8,019 nt of DNA from Bacillota bacterium (GTDB lineage: Bacteria; Bacillota; Bacilli; Bacillales_B; DSM-18226): positions 1-8,019 of the forward strand of contig JAKACS010000124.1 of assembly GCA_021821235.1 (NCBI GenBank), read 5' to 3'. The notes below the pieces were generated by a model that saw only the letters and a program-made list of their open reading frames with translations, made no database searches and was not told the origin of the DNA. Both the position numbers and the translations under genes were made by a program. Numbering within the stretch: position 1 is the first letter of the stretch; the number at the start of each line of letters is the position of its first letter. Below are positions 1-5,665 of this stretch, piece by piece.

Positions 1-483
1 AAATGACTTTCTTCACAAAATCAGTAATGACATCACAAACGAAAACCAAGTCATTGTGATTGAAGACTTGAAGGTGAAGAATATGCAAAAGAATCATAAG
101 TTAGCAAAAGCCATCAGCGAAGTATCTTGGTCTAAATTCAGAGAATTCCTTGACTACAAAGCTGTCTGGAAAGGTCGTGACTTGATAATCGCACCTAAGA
201 ATTATGCTTCCAGTCAGCTATGTTCTTGCTGTGGCTATAAAAATAAAGATGTAAAGAATCTAAACCTTCGTGAATGGGATTGTCCAGAGTGCAATAGCCA
301 TCATGACCGAGATATAAATGCAAGTATCAACTTGCTAAAACTAGCCATGTAAAATGGTATCTGCCATAGGGGTAGGGCCTACCCTCGTAGCTTGGTAAAT
401 ATAGATAGCTAACAAAAGTATCTAGTTCCCAAGAAGCCCCTTCTTCAATCAGATCGTAAGGTCGATAAGGAGGGGTAGTTCAC
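1..483 (+). mobile_element. IS200/IS605-family element, right-hand part only
   Basis: This is the 3' part of an IS200/IS605-type element and runs off the left edge. It holds the end of tnpB and about 130 non-coding bases with strong hairpins. The right end is placed at GGGGTAGTTCAC (472-483) because IS605-family right ends commonly finish with a GC-rich hairpin followed by GTAGTTCAC, with host DNA next. No TnpA (Y1 transposase) is visible here; it may lie further left or be absent. The exact boundary is inferred and could be off by a few bases. Confidence 0.75.
2..352 (+). CDS. tnpB: TnpB RNA-guided nuclease, C-terminal part (5' end outside window)
   Basis: TnpB is the omega-RNA-guided DNA nuclease of IS200/IS605 elements and an ancestor of Cas12. 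The reading frame is open from base 2, so this is the last ~116 residues of a protein that is usually 350-400 aa. A GTG at 56 lies inside the gene and is not a start. Visible motifs in order are [11 protein letters not shown], with the RuvC-II catalytic Glu; a four-cysteine zinc ribbon (CSCCG ... CPEC); and HHDRDINAS, with the RuvC-III Asp. The RuvC-I Asp must lie upstream of the window. All motifs present are intact, so nothing suggests decay in this part. The family assignment is firm; whether the full gene is intact cannot be seen. Confidence 0.93.
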   Translation, partial: NDFLHKISNDITNENQVIVIEDLKVKNMQKNHKLAKAISEVSWSKFREFLDYKAVWKGRDLIIAPKNYASSQLCSCCGYKNKDVKNLNLREWDCPECNSHHDRDINASINLLKLAM

Positions 484-503
484 AAGCCAATGGTTTGAAT
501 AGG
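353..503 (+). ncRNA. Probable omega RNA (TnpB guide RNA): right-end scaffold plus guide
   Basis: In IS605 elements the guide RNA of TnpB covers the 3' end of tnpB and the right end, and its guide is the flanking host DNA. Seen here: a small ATGG/CCAT hairpin (354-357/364-367); a perfect GGGTAGG/CCTACCC hairpin (370-376/378-384); and a large hairpin of 9 bp (437-445/467-475) continued by inner helices 448-450/464-466 and 452-455/460-463 around a GTAA loop. The scaffold should end near 483, leaving AAGCCAATGGTTTGAATAGG (484-503) as the guide. The RNA probably begins inside tnpB, so the 5' limit is arbitrary. Structure is read by eye; function is inferred from the family. Confidence 0.6.
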
Positions 504-521
504 CAATGGAAATCCTATAAA

Positions 522-950
522 ATGGACAGACAGATTGAATTGATTTTATGGGGTGATAGGTTGAAACAAATCATTCAATTCGATAATCCATTGCGAGAAA
601 AAATTCTCTTTTTTGAAATAAAACTAGAAAAAATTTGCGATGAACTAAGGCAAGCATTTCAAGCGAATTTTGAGAAATCCGGGAAGCGTCTCGTTATTGA
701 ATTAATACGCAATCAAAATGGGAAAAACGTTCACCAGCTCGATGTCTTTGAAGACAAATATGAATCATTTATTGAAATTGGGATCGAAATAGGAACAGAA
801 TACTACCCAAATGGATATATCCCTATTTGGAAAGTAAAAAGTGAATGGTTTCAAAAAATGGGATATTTAACAAACCACAGTGAAGAGGAAATCCAACACA
901 TCATCCATTCGATGGTTGTGGAAATGCTCGAGGATCAAATTAACAAGTGA
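522..950 (+). CDS. Unrecognised 142 aa protein directly behind the IS right end
   Basis: I do not recognise this protein. It is soluble-looking, with no signal peptide or membrane segment. It begins MDRQIELILWGDRLKQ, has a charged helical stretch, a central Glu/Ile-rich beta-like part (FIEIGIEIGTEYYPNGYIP) and an amphipathic C-terminal helix ending EMLEDQINK. The ATG at 522 is chosen, but its ribosome binding site is poor. A TTG at 495 would add nine residues (151 aa) and also lacks a good site. The frame stays open back to 426, through the end of the IS, so the insertion may have removed the original start and promoter and this could be a 5'-truncated gene. No terminator is evident before the next gene, 90 bases away. 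Confidence 0.6.
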   Translation: MDRQIELILWGDRLKQIIQFDNPLREKILFFEIKLEKICDELRQAFQANFEKSGKRLVIELIRNQNGKNVHQLDVFEDKYESFIEIGIEIGTEYYPNGYIPIWKVKSEWFQKMGYLTNHSEEEIQHIIHSMVVEMLEDQINK

Positions 951-1040
951 ACAGGAATTCGCTTCATCCATTTCAGTGAATGATTATTTGCAATTCAGGT
1001 AACGCTTTAAATAGCTCATGTCCTGAAATGGGGGATTCCA

Positions 1041-1865
1041 ATGAGAAAAGCAGCATTTTTTCTTTTGTTCATTCTTTTATTTGTCAATAGCAGCATTGCC
1101 GCCAGTGCGGAAACCATTCAATTGAAAATTGAAATGCTTCCGTGGTCAGAAGTTAATCACCTGCTTCCGAAATATTCGAAATTTGATATTCTTGATGTCG
1201 AATCCGGGAAAAGGTTTCACGTTCAACGCAGGGCAGGAAGCAATCATGCCGACGTACAGCCGCTTACTGCAAAGGATACGAAGATCATGAAGCAAATCTA
1301 TAACGGAAAATGGAGTTGGAAACGGCGGGCCATTTATGTGATTTACCATGATCAATGGATTGCCGCTTCCATGCACGGAATGCCACATGGTGCAGGTGCA
1401 CTGAAAAATAACTTTCCCGGTCATTTTTGCATCCACTTTTATGGAAGCAAAACCCACCGAACCAAATCGATGGATTTGGCGCATATGTTGATGATTTTTA
1501 AAGCTGCGGGGGTGCTCGATGGATATTTAAACCAGGCAGATCCGTATGAGGCAGTGCGCGCCTATATAGCCGGTATTAAGCAGCAAGATATGCGAATTGT
1601 ATCAGGTCTGTCATTGCAAACTTTTGCTTGGGATAAAATTCTTCCGCAGATTGATACAATAAAAATGACAAGATTGCCTTTATTGCCACCAGAAGATTTA
1701 ACTGAAGAAATAAATTTAGAGATCCCGATTGAGCTTGATTTGGTGCAACAAAAAAAGGGGCGTCAGCAATTTAAAGGAACGCTCCATTTGTTGAGATTTT
1801 CACCTATTGAGCGTTGGAAAATAGACTCCATGGATTTTTTTCGGAAACTTGAGTTGCAGCACTGA
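1041..1865 (+). CDS. Secreted His/Cys-rich protein, possible L,D-transpeptidase-like fold
   Basis: This 274 aa protein has a clear Sec signal peptide: MRKAA, a hydrophobic core at 6-20, then an A-S-A site with cleavage likely after residue 23. The mature part has two regions. Residues ~50-160 carry a His/Cys-rich core: HADVQPL (69-75), HGMPHG (112-117), GHFCIHF (127-133), THR (138-140) and H148. Residues ~168-270 (DPYEAVRAYIAGI ... WKIDSMDF) resemble a cystatin/NTF2-like accessory domain. The HG followed 18 residues later by HxC-I recalls the YkuD L,D-transpeptidase motif (H ... SHGC), but the Ser/Gly residues differ, so an enzymatic role in the cell wall is only inference. The start is supported by TGGGGGAT six bases upstream. 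It probably acts outside the membrane. Confidence 0.85.
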   Translation: MRKAAFFLLFILLFVNSSIAASAETIQLKIEMLPWSEVNHLLPKYSKFDILDVESGKRFHVQRRAGSNHADVQPLTAKDTKIMKQIYNGKWSWKRRAIYVIYHDQWIAASMHGMPHGAGALKNNFPGHFCIHFYGSKTHRTKSMDLAHMLMIFKAAGVLDGYLNQADPYEAVRAYIAGIKQQDMRIVSGLSLQTFAWDKILPQIDTIKMTRLPLLPPEDLTEEINLEIPIELDLVQQKKGRQQFKGTLHLLRFSPIERWKIDSMDFFRKLELQH

Positions 1866-1894
1866 TTTTCGGGGAAAATTGATTCCTGTTAACA

Positions 1895-1922
1895 AAAAAC
1901 ACCTCTACAATGAGGTGTTTTT
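1895..1922. terminator. Bidirectional Rho-independent terminator
   Basis: A perfect 11-bp stem, AAAAACACCTC (1895-1905) with GAGGTGTTTTT (1912-1922), encloses a 6-base loop. The A/T ends of the stem give a T-run on both strands. It sits between the convergent genes ending at 1865 (+) and 1930 (-) and should serve both. Confidence 0.9.
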
Positions 1923-1929
1923 ATGATAT

Positions 1930-2184
1930 TTAAATAGTCTTTTCTCCAAATTTAATAAAGGTTCGTTCGTCTTCGATTAAGCCACAGGCGGCGCATTGCA
2001 CTTTCAGTTCAGGACCGTTATAAGAAAGGTGAAATGGCGCAAGCTCTCCTTCCGCATATTCATTAACGACCATTCCTGTTTGCGGATCCAGTTTTACAGC
2101 CTTTGGAACTTGTTGAATAATATTAAAACGGCTCCGGTTCGTTTTACAATTAGGGCATCGGTAAGGTGAATTCGACAATTTCAT
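1930..2184 (-). CDS. Small zinc-ribbon protein, 84 aa, function unknown
   Basis: The protein begins [16 protein letters not shown] and carries two cysteine pairs, CPNC (residues 10-13) near the N-terminus and CAAC near residues 64-67, the usual layout of a single zinc ribbon. Between them lies a linker with [20 protein letters not shown]. The longer frame back to 2241 is open, but the ATG at 2184 is preferred because AAAAAGGAG stands 4 bases ahead of it, while the extra 19 residues are less regular and have no such site. It is monocistronic, starts 81 bases from the divergent gene at 2266, and ends at the shared terminator. Zinc binding is inferred from the Cys pattern. The function could be nucleic-acid or protein binding; I do not recognise the family. 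Confidence 0.8.
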   Translation of the reverse strand: MKLSNSPYRCPNCKTNRSRFNIIQQVPKAVKLDPQTGMVVNEYAEGELAPFHLSYNGPELKVQCAACGLIEDERTFIKFGEKTI

Positions 2185-2265
2185 CCAACTCCTTTTTACG
2201 TTTAGTTTTTGCATAAGATCCGCAAATATGTAACAATGCAAATGAGAATGAGAACGGGGTGAAGA

Positions 2266-2556
2266 ATGTTGAATAACGGGATCTCGGATTATGATTTTTT
2301 AGTGCGGGAATATCAAAAATTGTGGAAAAACCGCAACCTCATCGGAGAGGAAAATAACAGTGAAACGATTTTAAAGCACTCGATTACAAAAGAGCTTCTT
2401 GACGAGTACTCCCATCCAAGAGTAAGAAAAAACAGGTATGAAAAATTTTATTTGTCTATAAAGAAAATTTTGGCCGCTCCAATTTCGTCAGAAGCGAAGC
2501 TTGAGTTGATCAGGCTATATGATGAACAGATGGAGAGGCTAAGTGGAGAAGAATAG
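2266..2556 (+). CDS. Unrecognised 96 aa charged helical protein
   Basis: This is a small cytosolic-looking protein with no signal peptide, membrane segment or cysteine cluster. It appears almost wholly alpha-helical and highly charged: [13 protein letters not shown] near the N-terminus, [19 protein letters not shown] in the middle, and [17 protein letters not shown] at the C-terminus. The ATG is preceded by GGGGTGAAGA, a usable ribosome binding site with short spacing. It is transcribed alone, divergent from the zinc-ribbon gene, and ends at a terminator shared with the spore cluster on the other strand. I do not recognise the family. Coding is supported by the start site, the position between regulated flanks and the amphipathic composition. 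Confidence 0.72.
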   Translation: MLNNGISDYDFLVREYQKLWKNRNLIGEENNSETILKHSITKELLDEYSHPRVRKNRYEKFYLSIKKILAAPISSEAKLELIRLYDEQMERLSGEE

Positions 2557-2630
2557 AGTAGTGAAACAAAATTGCTCAGGAACAAGTTGTCAAAACAAGA
2601 CGAACACGAAAAGATATGAACGAAACCAGC

Positions 2631-2663
2631 AAAAGAGGCAGCCGATTTAAGACTGTCTCTTTT
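2631..2663. terminator. Bidirectional terminator between 2266-2556 and the spore cluster
   Basis: The arms AAAAGAGGCAG (2631-2641) and CTGTCTCTTTT (2653-2663) form an 11-bp stem with one G-T pair and an 11-base loop. Each strand ends in four Ts. It lies 2 bases beyond the stop of the minus-strand cluster (2666) and about 75 bases after the plus-strand gene, so it should stop both transcripts. Confidence 0.85.
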
Positions 2664-2665
2664 CA

Positions 2666-3034
2666 TCACGCCTCTTCTTTTTTCGCTCGAATTTGCACTT
2701 TTGCGTTTTGACTGATTTTTTCTTCTGCAGCTTTGGCAATGTCACCTTCAAAGCTTGTGCCAATGTTTAATTTTCCCGATAGATCTTTTATGCCAAGCTG
2801 TCCAAAATTGTTGGCATAATCGAGCTTTTCAATTACCACTTTGTCAATCCTTACGTTTTCAATAGTAATTGTTGGCGGTTCTTCCTTCTTTTCAGATGTT
2901 GTTTGTTTTTTCGGAGTGCCCTCTGTTTGTCTTTCTTTTAAAAAGGTTTCCATCTTGGATACTTTTTTCTCTAGATCCATTAGTCTCCTGACTATCCTAT
3001 CGTCTTTTTTAAAAAAGCGATTGAAGAATCGCAT
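2666..3034 (-). CDS. Coiled-coil protein with GerPC-like C-terminal segment (122 aa)
   Basis: This is the last gene of the spore cluster. The N-terminus is basic (MRFFNRFFKKDDRIVRR), followed by a short coiled coil (~17-36, MDLEKKVSKMETFLKER), a Lys/Glu/Thr-rich linker (~37-54) and a conserved-looking block at ~58-97. That block, VIEKLDYANNFGQLGIKDL followed by SGKLNIG, matches by eye the end of GerPC as I remember it (IEKIEY..F.QL.VEKLEGTLNIG). GerPC is needed for passage of germinants through the spore coat. The protein is shorter than GerPC (~200 aa) and has a longer charged tail. The start lies 9 bases after the previous stop (TAG at 3046-3044), and its GAGG ribosome binding site overlaps that stop, which suggests translational coupling. 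The GerPC relation is inference from a short motif. Confidence 0.8.
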   Translation of the reverse strand: MRFFNRFFKKDDRIVRRLMDLEKKVSKMETFLKERQTEGTPKKQTTSEKKEEPPTITIENVRIDKVVIEKLDYANNFGQLGIKDLSGKLNIGTSFEGDIAKAAEEKISQNAKVQIRAKKEEA

Positions 3035-3043
3035 AGCACGCCT

Positions 3044-3517
3044 CTAATCGGATGAGGATTCAAATGAAATTGGAATAACTTCCATGTCTTCGGCTTTAAT
3101 CGGCATGGTAATCACTAAAACGCCATCAGTCACTTCATTTGTGCACTGATCGGGAAGAATCGGAAAGGGGAGCGTTACCTCTTTTTTAAACTTGCGGTTG
3201 ACTCTTTCTTTTAAATAGTATTTTCCGGTAGCTTGCAGTGCCTTTAGCTCTCCGGTAATAACAAGCGACTGCTCGTGAACGACAACTTGGACATCTTGCC
3301 TTTTTAACCCAGGTACTTCAATTTCGGCAATCAAAACACCGTCTGACTCAAACAAATCGCATTTAGGCGCATATTCTTGCGGAAGGGAAAATGGGTTTAC
3401 CATAGGATCCATTTCATTTTTTTGTACTGTTTTTTCAGTGAAAATCTGATTCCAAAAACCTTGAGCCTGATATTGCTGGGCGAGATCAAGCCACTGTTTT
3501 AATTTGTCAATTTCCAT
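3044..3517 (-). CDS. Hsp20/alpha-crystallin family protein, CotP-like (157 aa)
   Basis: This is a small heat-shock-type protein. The alpha-crystallin domain spans ~52-145, with CDLFESDGVLIAEIEVPGL at its start, the strand SLVITGE, YYLKERVNRKFKKEVTLPF, and the hallmark TDGVLVITMP (130-139). An I-x-I-type tail (VIPI, 147-150) is the usual oligomer contact. The N-terminal arm (1-50) is amphipathic (LKQWLDLAQQY). Several Bacillus members of the family (CotM, CotP) are spore coat proteins, and the neighbours here are spore-germination-type genes, so a coat or mother-cell chaperone role is likely. The start is supported by GAGGTGA 4 bases upstream. A 77-base gap separates it from the preceding gene, so it might have its own promoter. 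I do not assign cotP because orthology cannot be shown by eye. Confidence 0.88.
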   Translation of the reverse strand: MEIDKLKQWLDLAQQYQAQGFWNQIFTEKTVQKNEMDPMVNPFSLPQEYAPKCDLFESDGVLIAEIEVPGLKRQDVQVVVHEQSLVITGELKALQATGKYYLKERVNRKFKKEVTLPFPILPDQCTNEVTDGVLVITMPIKAEDMEVIPISFESSSD

Positions 3518-3594
3518 AAAATCACCTCATAAGATGATGGCTACTTACATCATATTTTTTTGTTCGAAAAAAATGCAAAAAAAATCGACGCTAT

Positions 3595-4065
3595 TTAAAT
3601 TTCAGTCACGTCTATTTGGGAAAATTGCATATCGATGTTTTTCGGTATACGAACTTCAAGAATTCCATCCCGATAATTAGCTGCCGCCCCTTTTTTCCTA
3701 ACGATTGCCGGTAGGGTGATTGAATGCTTATCCTCATAATCGGGGATGTGTTCGACAAGCAGTTTATTGGACGTATGGTAAATGGTCATTTGCTTTAACC
3801 ATTCTTCATTTTTGATTGGAATCCGCACAAAAACAAAATCATGTGTTTCAAAAGTGGCCGATTGAAGCGCATCCTGGCTTTGCTGGGAGCCGATTGGTGA
3901 TTGAAATTGATTGAGTATGTCTTGAGGATTCATCATTCCTTTCATTGTTCCTGGTATCATTTTTTCCATAATATCTTGAACATACTTGTCAATTTCCTCC
4001 GGTTTCATTTGTTGGAGCATGTTTTTTGAGTCTTTATTAAATGGGAATATATTCCATGGAAACAT
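3595..4065 (-). CDS. Second Hsp20-like protein with Met-rich N-terminal arm (156 aa)
   Basis: This is a divergent alpha-crystallin-domain protein. Residues 1-65 form a Met/Gln/Pro-rich arm: MFPWNIFPFNKDS, then MKPEEIDKYVQDIMEKMIPG and MKGMMNPQDILNQF. The Hsp20 domain covers ~72-145: HDFVFVRIPI, the strand NKLLVEHIP, SITLPAIV and the hallmark YRDGILEVRIP (131-141). It ends with IDVTEI and lacks a clear I-x-I tail. The ATG is preceded by AAAGGATGA 6 bases upstream, and the gene starts 23 bases after the GerP-like gene. It shares little sequence with the other Hsp20 protein beyond the fold, so it is not a recent duplicate. It is likely a structural or chaperone component of the spore surface, inferred from context. 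Confidence 0.85.
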   Translation of the reverse strand: MFPWNIFPFNKDSKNMLQQMKPEEIDKYVQDIMEKMIPGTMKGMMNPQDILNQFQSPIGSQQSQDALQSATFETHDFVFVRIPIKNEEWLKQMTIYHTSNKLLVEHIPDYEDKHSITLPAIVRKKGAAANYRDGILEVRIPKNIDMQFSQIDVTEI

Positions 4066-4088
4066 GTTGATTCATCCTTTCAGCCAAT

Positions 4089-4331
4089 TTAAAATTGGTT
4101 TGAAATAGGTGCAGAAGGGTTCGCAATTTGATCCTGGTCACTTACGTCAAAATCGCCTACTCCATTTGCGGAAAAGGAGCCGTTTGGAGACAGGTCGCCA
4201 AAGGCCATATTGGTGCCAACCCATTTGGAGTTTGCGGTATGGCTGTTATGGACGGCGGGGCCAAAGGCCATGTTGGCATTGTTGTTGAGTGCGTTTGTTT
4301 TTATATTAAAAATATTGATTTGAAAAGGCAT
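4089..4331 (-). CDS. GerPA/GerPF-family spore protein (80 aa), second copy
   Basis: It belongs by eye to the family of GerPA, GerPF and the B. subtilis YdgA/YdgB-type proteins, small spore proteins linked to germinant access through the coat. It begins MPFQINIFNIKTNALNNNAN, continues with the family-like FGPAVHNSHTANSKWVG and FGDLSPNG, and ends FDVSDQDQIANPSAPISNQF. It is rich in Asn, Ser and Gly and has no Cys or signal peptide. It is 15 bases downstream of a paralogue of identical length. Shared elements are INIF at residues 5-8, the H-N-x-x-T-A-N-S-K core, Y/FGD, and IANP...SNQ at the C-terminus. The ribosome binding site is AAAAGGA ten bases before the ATG. The DPDVND signature of GerPF is degenerate here (DVSDQD). 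Confidence 0.85.
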   Translation of the reverse strand: MPFQINIFNIKTNALNNNANMAFGPAVHNSHTANSKWVGTNMAFGDLSPNGSFSANGVGDFDVSDQDQIANPSAPISNQF

Positions 4332-4346
4332 TTTATTTCAGTCCTT

Positions 4347-4589
4347 TTACATTTGATTTGAAAGGACGTTTGCCGGATTTGCGATGTCGCCCATATCGTT
4401 TACGTCCGGATCAATAAAAACATTTTCCATTGCCGCTGTTGGTGGAGCAAAATCACCGTAGGATGCATTGTGACCCTGGGACTTTGAATTGGCGGTAGGG
4501 GCGTTATGAAGGGCTTCACCAATATTTATCGACCCGTTATTCGAAACACTGTTGACTTTTAAACTGAAAATATTGATTACAGTCTGCAT
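4347..4589 (-). CDS. GerPA/GerPF-family spore protein (80 aa), first gene of cluster
   Basis: This is the promoter-proximal gene of the cluster. It has the family layout: MQTVINIFSLKVNSV, then SINIGEALHNAPTANSK, YGDFAPP and the characteristic DPDVND (residues 60-65), ending IANPANVLSNQM. In B. cereus and B. subtilis, GerP proteins are late mother-cell products deposited in the coat, and mutants germinate slowly because germinants do not get through. The ATG is preceded by AAAGGAAGTGA 4 bases upstream, one mismatch from the ideal site. A SigmaK-like promoter lies upstream. I leave the gene symbol empty because the family has several paralogues per genome and this copy lies outside a standard gerPABCDEF operon. 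Confidence 0.9.
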   Translation of the reverse strand: MQTVINIFSLKVNSVSNNGSINIGEALHNAPTANSKSQGHNASYGDFAPPTAAMENVFIDPDVNDMGDIANPANVLSNQM

Positions 4590-4619
4590 CCTGTCACTTC
4601 CTTTTGTCGGTCTTATCCC

Positions 4620-4647
4620 ATCTTATGCAGATAAACGCCCATTCGTT
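4620..4647 (-). promoter_or_regulatory. SigmaK-like promoter for the spore cluster
   Basis: On the minus strand, CATAAGAT (4627-4620) fits the SigmaK -10 core CATAnnnT. AC (4646-4645) stands 17 bases upstream, as in the SigmaK -35 element. It lies 31 bases before the ATG at 4589. The fit is to a short degenerate consensus, so the call rests mainly on agreement with the late-sporulation gene content. No convincing GerE box was found. Confidence 0.5.
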
Positions 4648-4764
4648 ATTAAAACTTATCGGCAACCTTTTGAAATGGCAAATAAATATTTGCAAATCTT
4701 GAAAATTCTTTTTACCATAGAAGAGAATGATCGAACAAAATTAGGTATTGCGAGGTTATCGTTT

Positions 4765-5535
4765 GTGAAGGAAAAAATTGCACTGATTACCGGCGGATCA
4801 GCCGGAATTGGGAAACGAACAGCTATATATTTAGCCAAACAAGGATATCAGCTAGCAATCAACTACAGGCAAAGTGAATCAGAAGCTTCTTCCTTGGCAA
4901 AGCATTTGACAGATACATACGGAACGAAAAACGACTATTTTCAAGCGGACATTGCCAATGAAAAAGAGTGCAGCCGAATGGTTGAACAGGTACTTTCTGT
5001 TTTTTCCTCCATTGATATCTTGATACATAACGCAGGTCCATATATCCATCAGCCGAAAAAAATGACCGAATATACTGTTGAAGAATGGAATTATTTAATG
5101 AACGGAAATCTGGCGTCCGCCTTTTTCTTAGCAAAACTAATTATTCCTCATATGCGGGAAAAAAAGTGGGGAAGGTTTATAACGTTCGGTTTTGATCGGG
5201 TTGAGACGGCTCCCGGCTGGATTTATCGTTCTGCTTTTGCAGCTGCAAAAACAGGTTTAGCCTCGCTGACTAGAACGATCGCCCTTGAAGAAGCTGAAAA
5301 TGGAATCACTGCCAATATGGTTTGCCCTGGTGATATTACAAAAGAATGGAAGGAAAAGAACATAGCTGATGCAGCCATTTTTGATCAGCAAACGCCAGTT
5401 GGCAGGCCTGGAACAGGAGAGGATGTTGCGCGCGTGATTGCTTTTCTTGCCGATGAGCAATCCAGCTTTATTACGGGAAGCATCATTCCGGTTACAGGCG
5501 GCGCTGATGTTCTTAGCAAACGAATGAAAATCTGA
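4765..5535 (+). CDS. Short-chain dehydrogenase-like protein lacking catalytic Ser and Tyr (256 aa)
   Basis: This is a classical-length SDR Rossmann protein. It has the dinucleotide motif TGGSAGIG (9-16), the acidic ADIAN (61-65), NAG (89-91), NGN with the tetrad Asn (~115), AAAK with Lys162, the PGD segment (188-190) and the C-terminal ITGSIIPVTGG. In standard SDRs (FabG: GRIITIGS ... YAAAK) a Ser and a Tyr complete the active site; here the matching residues are Phe143 (GRFITFGF) and Phe158 (SAFAAAK). It may therefore be a non-reductase paralogue or use other residues such as Tyr154. GTG 4765 is chosen because GAGG stands 9 bases upstream and the Rossmann strand begins at once. The frame is open further back to 4552, but that part has no ribosome binding site and overlaps the divergent promoter and gene. 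The substrate is unknown. Confidence 0.87.
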   Translation: MKEKIALITGGSAGIGKRTAIYLAKQGYQLAINYRQSESEASSLAKHLTDTYGTKNDYFQADIANEKECSRMVEQVLSVFSSIDILIHNAGPYIHQPKKMTEYTVEEWNYLMNGNLASAFFLAKLIIPHMREKKWGRFITFGFDRVETAPGWIYRSAFAAAKTGLASLTRTIALEEAENGITANMVCPGDITKEWKEKNIADAAIFDQQTPVGRPGTGEDVARVIAFLADEQSSFITGSIIPVTGGADVLSKRMKI

Positions 5536-5613
5536 TCATTGCCCGATAGGTGGACATGTTCACTAAAAAGTCAAAAAATTGCAATGAAACAGTTCGAATT
5601 GCCTGAATAAAAA

Positions 5614-5659
5614 ACTTCTTTTCGTTGATAATAGGAGATAATCATCAACGAAAAGGGGT
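5614..5659 (+). promoter_or_regulatory. 16-bp hairpin burying the ribosome binding site of the 52 aa gene
   Basis: The arms 5614-5629 (ACTTCTTTTCGTTGAT) and 5644-5659 (ATCAACGAAAAGGGGT) pair over 16 bp with two G-T pairs, twelve of them contiguous Watson-Crick pairs, around a 14-base loop. The 3' arm contains AAAAGGGG, the ribosome binding site of the ATG at 5666. On the minus strand the stem is followed by AAG and six Ts, so it could also act as a minus-strand terminator, though no minus-strand gene needs one here. It may alternatively be a DNA operator. Confidence 0.6.
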
Positions 5660-5665
5660 AATGAG

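Noticed and set aside
1146..1484. Minus-strand frame of 112 codons within the secreted-protein gene
   Set aside because: It is antisense to a gene with a clear signal peptide and conserved motifs; no start site supports it.
2212..2219. A second CATAAGAT, as a sporulation promoter for the gene at 2266
   Set aside because: No AC stands 16-17 bases upstream (the nearest are 12 and 22 bases away), so the match is probably chance.
2185..2241. 19-residue N-terminal extension of the zinc-ribbon protein
   Set aside because: The internal ATG at 2184 has a much better ribosome binding site, and the extension lies in the likely promoter region.
3518..3594. ATGATG/CATCAT repeat in the gap between the two Hsp20 genes, as a terminator
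   Set aside because: The stem is only 6 bp of AT-rich DNA, and the T-run follows it on the plus strand, opposite to the genes.
4552..4764. N-terminal extension of the SDR with a signal-like hydrophobic stretch
   Set aside because: It overlaps the divergent GerP-like gene start and promoter, has no ribosome binding site, and precedes a complete Rossmann start at 4765.
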